Below, one piece after another: positions 22,092-25,250 of a stretch of 25,250 bases of DNA. The notes beneath the pieces were generated by a model that was not told the origin of the DNA, did no database searches, and saw nothing but the letters and a program-made list of their open reading frames with translations. The stretch is taken from positions 1-25,250 of the forward strand of contig URNG01000039.1 in assembly GCA_900549295.1 (NCBI GenBank). Reading direction: 5' to 3'. Source of the DNA: an uncultured Rhodocyclaceae bacterium. GTDB lineage: Bacteria; Pseudomonadota; Gammaproteobacteria; Burkholderiales; Rhodocyclaceae. Every line of letters starts with the position of its first letter. Positions within the stretch are counted from its first letter, which is position 1. Position numbers and translations under genes: made by a program.

Positions 22092-23342
22092 TCAGAACAC
22101 GAAATCCAACGTCACGGACAGCACGTCCGTCCTGCCATTCCAGCCGGCATCGCTGCGGGCGAAGGCGAAGCGTGAATCCGGCTCGCCGCGCACGGCATCC
22201 CACTGTGCCTTGAGGGCAAGGTTCTGGTAAAAATCCCAGCGCACGCCGACGCTGTAGGTTTTCTGATCGACCTGCGAGGCCATCATGTACTGCCGGTAGC
22301 CCTGTTCCAGTTGAGCGAAGGACGGCCCCGGCGGCAAACCGGCGGAACGGGCGTTGCGTTTCGATTTCCAGCGCGACACGCCGACATAGGGCGTCACGCT
22401 GCCCAGACGGTAGGCGGCCAGCACGTAGGCCGCGTGCGAATCCGCGAACACGTCCGTCTGGTGGCGCGTGCGATTGACCATCGCCTGGATCTGCACCGGG
22501 CCTTCGTCGTAGGCCACGCCGAGCGCCATGAAACGGCTGGTCTTGTGCTTGGTGCGGATGCCATCGGCGGCGCGCAGGGTTTCCGGAGAGCCGAGCAGGG
22601 TGCCGGCCGCGCGTAGCTGGTCGTGCAGCCCGAAATTGCCGACGTTGCTGGCAAAACGGATTTCCGCCGCGTTGACGTGCAACTGCCAGGGGCCGGTCTG
22701 GTAATCGAGCACCAGACCGCGCACCGGAGAGCCGCTGCTGTCCCAGATGCCCGGCGCGCCGGCGGTTTTTTCCTGAGTCTTGCCGTAGAACAGCTTGCCG
22801 CGTGCCACGCCGCCCGCGAGCGGCAGGGTCAGGCTGCCGTCCACGCCGTCGAAATGCGAGAAGAACAGCGGCCCGAAAAAATCCGCCGAGGGGCGCACCG
22901 GCAGGTAGGAATAACCCACCAGACGGGAATCCGCCAGCATCATGAAATCCGCGCCGATCCGCCCGAAGCGCAGGTTGAAGCGGGGGTCCGGCTCCCACTT
23001 GGCAAAGGCCCACATCACCTCGGGGTCGTGGCTGCGGTCGTAATGCAGCCGCGACACGGCCTGGCCGACCACTTCCCAGTCCGCACCGAGCTGCCAGTTG
23101 GCCTGCACGCCCAGCATGCTGTCGATGCGCCCCGACCAGCGGCCGGACTTGATGCCCACCGGCTGCGACAGGTCGCGGACGAAGTCCACGTGCCGCGAGG
23201 AGGAGCGGGCCGCGCCCAGCGTGCCGAAGCCGCTCAGGGTAAACCGTCGTTCCGATACTTCCTCGGCGTGGGCCGGCGCTTGCAAACCCGGCAGCAGACA
23301 GAGCAGGCAGGCGAGGATTCTGTTTGTTTTCGAGGAGAACAA
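22092..23342 (-). CDS. Outer-membrane beta-barrel (porin-like) protein
   Basis: The 416-aa product begins with a signal peptide (MFSSKTNRILACLLCLLPGLQAPAHA), then alternating strands such as FTLSGFGTLGAARSS, FNLRFGRIGADFMML and SVGVRWDFYQNLALKAQWDAV, and ends in LSVTLDFVF with a C-terminal Phe, the signal for outer-membrane assembly. It resembles the porin-like proteins encoded next to PBP-like sensors. The start is TTG 23342 because no ATG precedes the signal peptide in frame. It is the first gene of a three-gene operon. The 285 bp between it and the divergent gene at 23628 holds both promoters, but I see no convincing hexamers or fold there. Confidence 0.82.
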   Translation of the reverse strand: MFSSKTNRILACLLCLLPGLQAPAHAEEVSERRFTLSGFGTLGAARSSSRHVDFVRDLSQPVGIKSGRWSGRIDSMLGVQANWQLGADWEVVGQAVSRLHYDRSHDPEVMWAFAKWEPDPRFNLRFGRIGADFMMLADSRLVGYSYLPVRPSADFFGPLFFSHFDGVDGSLTLPLAGGVARGKLFYGKTQEKTAGAPGIWDSSGSPVRGLVLDYQTGPWQLHVNAAEIRFASNVGNFGLHDQLRAAGTLLGSPETLRAADGIRTKHKTSRFMALGVAYDEGPVQIQAMVNRTRHQTDVFADSHAAYVLAAYRLGSVTPYVGVSRWKSKRNARSAGLPPGPSFAQLEQGYRQYMMASQVDQKTYSVGVRWDFYQNLALKAQWDAVRGEPDSRFAFARSDAGWNGRTDVLSVTLDFVF

Positions 23343-23627
23343 GGACGGCCCCAGTGCGTTGAACCAGAAAAATCCAGCAAGGCAAACCCGCCACCGACGC
23401 CGCGCTTGCGAGCGGGCACAACCGATTCCGGGAAAACAGGGCGGATGCTAGCACGGTTCTTCGCCCCTCATAAATGGGACAAAAGGGCTGAAGAATGGCC
23501 GCAATGGCGCCGGAACGGGGCGGGGGGGTGCAACGGATGTCGCGCGCAAGGCGGCGCGCCGGGGCCGCCGTTTGATTTCCGCGCGCAATCGGTAACAATG
23601 CCGGTTTTGTGCCACACGACACCGCGC

Positions 23628-24215
23628 ATGGACAACCTGATCAAGGACACCGCGACGCTGGAGCTTTTCTGCTGGCTCGATCCGGGTACCGAACTGCCGG
23701 GCTGGGACATCCTCAACGGCAGCCCTTTCGGCGCTTCGCTGGCCGCGCCGCAAGGCGGCGCGCCGGAAGCCGGCGACCAGTTGATGTCGGTGCAGAACTA
23801 CTTCGCCGAATACCATCTGGAATACTTCCGGCAGCGCCGCTACAGCCATTTTCCGAGCCGCCTGCACGCCCTCCTGCAATTCGCCACGCGCACCGACGCC
23901 ATGACCTTCCGCCACAAGCACCCGAGCCGGGTGTTCGGCAAGAACCTCTCCTGTTCGCGCACCAAGGGCGCTTACATCTGCTCCTTCCACGACGCAAGCT
24001 GGCTCGATTACCTGCGCCTGCCGCACAGCCTGTCACTGAGCGCCCTCGACGAAGTGGCGGATTACTACTGGTCGGGCAGGACCGTGGAGGAAGTCGGCCT
24101 CACCTTCATGGACGAACCCTGGCGCGAGCCGCCGGTGATCGAGGCGCTTTACCAGGGCGTTCTGGAAGCGGAATGGGGACACGAGCAAACCGGCTGGCTG
24201 CCGGGTTTCCGCTGA
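23628..24215 (+). CDS. Hypothetical protein, about 195 aa
   Basis: The frame MDNLIKDTATLELFCWLDPGTELPGWDILNGSPFG... is soluble, with no signal peptide or membrane segment. Central HFPSRLHALLQFATRTDAMTFRHKHPSRVFGKNLS has a faint likeness to DUF2441-type proteins (an Arg/Ser-rich PSRL block followed by a domain that reads like an ADP-ribosyltransferase-like fold), but this is too weak to assign. The region's codon use and GC match the chromosome, so it is probably a real gene. ATG 23598 would add ten residues; neither start has a good Shine-Dalgarno. It is divergent from the barrel operon and precedes the MaoC gene. Confidence 0.65.
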   Translation: MDNLIKDTATLELFCWLDPGTELPGWDILNGSPFGASLAAPQGGAPEAGDQLMSVQNYFAEYHLEYFRQRRYSHFPSRLHALLQFATRTDAMTFRHKHPSRVFGKNLSCSRTKGAYICSFHDASWLDYLRLPHSLSLSALDEVADYYWSGRTVEEVGLTFMDEPWREPPVIEALYQGVLEAEWGHEQTGWLPGFR

Positions 24216-24236
24216 TTCGTCACTGCGGCCCGACTT

Positions 24237-24265
24237 GGCCGGAATCAACGCGCCTGCATGCTAAA
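24237..24265 (+). promoter_or_regulatory. Weak candidate promoter for the MaoC-type gene
   Basis: TTGGCC (24237-24242) and GCTAAA (24260-24265) are separated by 17 bp, 44 nt before ATG 24309. The hexamers match the consensus only partly. Confidence 0.25.
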
Positions 24266-24308
24266 GTTACATCCCGTTTTTCACCATAACATCCCATAGG
24301 AGTCCAGC

Positions 24309-24731
24309 ATGGCTTATTACATCGATCAACTGCAACCGGGCATGTCGGCCAGCACCTCGAAAACCGTCACCGAAACCGACATCGTCCTGTTCGCCGGTAT
24401 TTCCACCGACGTGAATCCCGCCCACCTGGACGAGGAATACTGCAAGGGCACGATGTTCGGCACCCGCATCGCGCATGGCATGCTGTCCGCCGGTTTCATT
24501 TCCGCCACGCTCGCCAACAAGCTGCCGGGGCCGGGCACCATCTACCTGTCGCAGACGCTGAAATTCAAGGCTCCGGTCAAACCGGGCGACACCGTCACCG
24601 CCACCGTCACGGTGCGCGAGGTCAACGTCGAGAAAAACCGCGTCATTCTCGACACGGTGTGCACCGTTGCCGGCAAAACCGTGATCGACGGCGAATGCCT
24701 GATGATGCCGCCGGTACGTCCCGCCGCCTGA
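24309..24731 (+). CDS. MaoC-family (R)-specific enoyl-CoA hydratase (PhaJ-like)
   Basis: The 140-aa product is a single hot-dog domain with the hydratase signature: TETDIVLFAGISTDVNPAHLDEEYC supplies the catalytic Asp and His, followed by GTRIAHGMLSAGFIS. It would hydrate 2-enoyl-CoA to (R)-3-hydroxyacyl-CoA, feeding polyhydroxyalkanoate synthesis or fatty-acid metabolism; size and motif match PhaJ. The Shine-Dalgarno AGGAG (24298-24302) lies 6 nt before the ATG, fixing the start. A terminator follows at once, so it appears monocistronic. No PHA synthase gene is in the window, so the pathway role is inferred. Confidence 0.92.
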   Translation: MAYYIDQLQPGMSASTSKTVTETDIVLFAGISTDVNPAHLDEEYCKGTMFGTRIAHGMLSAGFISATLANKLPGPGTIYLSQTLKFKAPVKPGDTVTATVTVREVNVEKNRVILDTVCTVAGKTVIDGECLMMPPVRPAA

Positions 24732-24744
24732 TACGAATCGCCCG

Positions 24745-24768
24745 CGCCCGGTTCTGCCGGGCGTTTTT
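24745..24768 (+). terminator. Rho-independent terminator after the MaoC-type gene
   Basis: CGCCCGG (24745-24751) pairs perfectly with CCGGGCG (24757-24763) around TTCTG and is followed by five T. Confidence 0.8.
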
Positions 24769-24786
24769 CCTTCTTCCGGATTTTCC

Positions 24787-25245
24787 ATGAGCGGCCCGAC
24801 GACAGCACTTTTCGGCCTCGATGCCGTTGCCATCCTGCTCGCAGCCGCCGCCATCCAGGCCAGCCAGGCGGTGCAGGAAGGCTATGCCGAGGCCGCCGCA
24901 GAAGGTGAGCGGCAGGCTGAAAAGCGCGCGGCGGCGAGCGAGCGCCAGAGCGCAGCCGCGGCCAGTGGCCAGGCCGCGCTCGCTGCCCGCATCGAGTCCG
25001 CCGAAGCAGAACACGCCCGGCTGTGCGCGCTCACCGCGCCTTACGGCCTGGCGGAGGCGCTGGCCGGCAACAAACCTGCCGTCCCGGTAGAAACCTCACA
25101 CGCCGCCCTCGCCGCCTACCTGGAGCAATTGTTGACGCGCAACGCGCATCTGAGCGCGGCGCTGGACGGCATGCTCGCCGCCTTGCCGCAAACGCACGCC
25201 GCCGGATTGTCGGATGGCCGCCCGGCCGCCCCGCCAACACGATAG
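24787..25245 (+). CDS. Ala-rich helical protein of unknown function
   Basis: The 152-aa product is unusually rich in Ala, Glu and Gln. An N-terminal hydrophobic stretch (LFGLDAVAILLAAAAIQAS) may be a membrane helix or simply a helical segment. Residues about 28-75 (QEGYAEAAAEGERQAEKRAAASERQSAAAAS) look like a coiled coil, and a second helical pair follows from TSHAALAAYLEQLLTRNAHL. I do not recognise a family. It follows the MaoC terminator by 18 bp, and its start is preceded by GGATTTTCC, the same sequence as before the aminotransferase at 4559. The stop is at the very end of the window. Confidence 0.6.
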   Translation: MSGPTTALFGLDAVAILLAAAAIQASQAVQEGYAEAAAEGERQAEKRAAASERQSAAAASGQAALAARIESAEAEHARLCALTAPYGLAEALAGNKPAVPVETSHAALAAYLEQLLTRNAHLSAALDGMLAALPQTHAAGLSDGRPAAPPTR

Positions 25246-25250
25246 CCCAG

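Noticed and set aside
21652..23622. A single 656-codon protein covering the PBP gene and upstream DNA
   Set aside because: The upstream part is a shadow frame of the beta-barrel gene; the real PBP gene starts with its signal peptide at 22089.
1..25250. CRISPR arrays, tRNA and rRNA genes
   Set aside because: No regular repeat-spacer array, tRNA cloverleaf or rRNA sequence was seen by eye on either strand.

Overview
The window is GC-rich chromosomal DNA with tightly packed genes. The gene set (GTP-type PEP carboxykinase, a DUF3334/CheX-like protein, a Nif3-like protein beside a DegS-type protease, a PhaJ-type hydratase, an OmpR/PhoQ-type two-component pair, c-di-GMP signalling) suggests a betaproteobacterium, probably Rhodocyclales-like. 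This is inferred from gene content only.

Layout. 1-2475: a 5'-truncated YpfJ-type zinc metallopeptidase, an overlapping membrane-anchored thioredoxin-like protein, a convergent DUF3334/CheX-like gene and a small cysteine-cluster protein. 2476-5719: pckG with a leader inverted repeat and a terminator, then a class I aminotransferase. 5773-10413: a divergent metal/redox-flavoured locus. On the minus strand are a haem-only ferric-reductase-like membrane protein and a TolC-like efflux protein; on the plus strand are a periplasmic PepSY protein, a response regulator and a histidine kinase. 10424-14514: a minus-strand group (Nif3-like, FAH-family hydrolase, MATE transporter) divergent from a DegS-like protease.

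14520-18489: the most unusual part. A mobile element of about 3.94 kb sits inside the first codons of a class II glutamine amidotransferase gene and is flanked by 26-bp direct repeats (25/26 identical) that encode the catalytic N-terminus MCELLGMN. The left copy keeps the original Shine-Dalgarno but dies after eight codons. The right copy restores an intact gene with an element-supplied initiation region. The element carries a tyrosine integrase beside attR, a Tn3-resolvase/invertase-type serine recombinase, an XRE regulator with a palindromic operator over a strong promoter, a small lipoprotein and a small membrane protein. Its left end holds about 620 bp without a convincing gene, with a perfect IHF-consensus site, a putative integrase arm site (repeated near attR), a C-rich segment, a three-way-junction RNA-like fold and five copies of ACGRACA just before the serine recombinase.

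18464-25245: the restored amidotransferase; a tightly coupled minus-strand operon (beta-barrel protein, periplasmic PBP-like protein, HAMP-PAS-degenerate GGDEF-EAL protein) that looks like a ligand-sensing c-di-GMP phosphodiesterase module; an unrecognised 195-aa protein; a MaoC/PhaJ hydratase with terminator; and an Ala-rich hypothetical.

Three long C/G homopolymers (13, 20 and 15 nt) lie inside three coding regions within 4.4 kb (TolC-like, histidine kinase, MATE). All three currently preserve the reading frame. They are either phase-variation tracts or a sequencing/assembly problem, and reads must decide.
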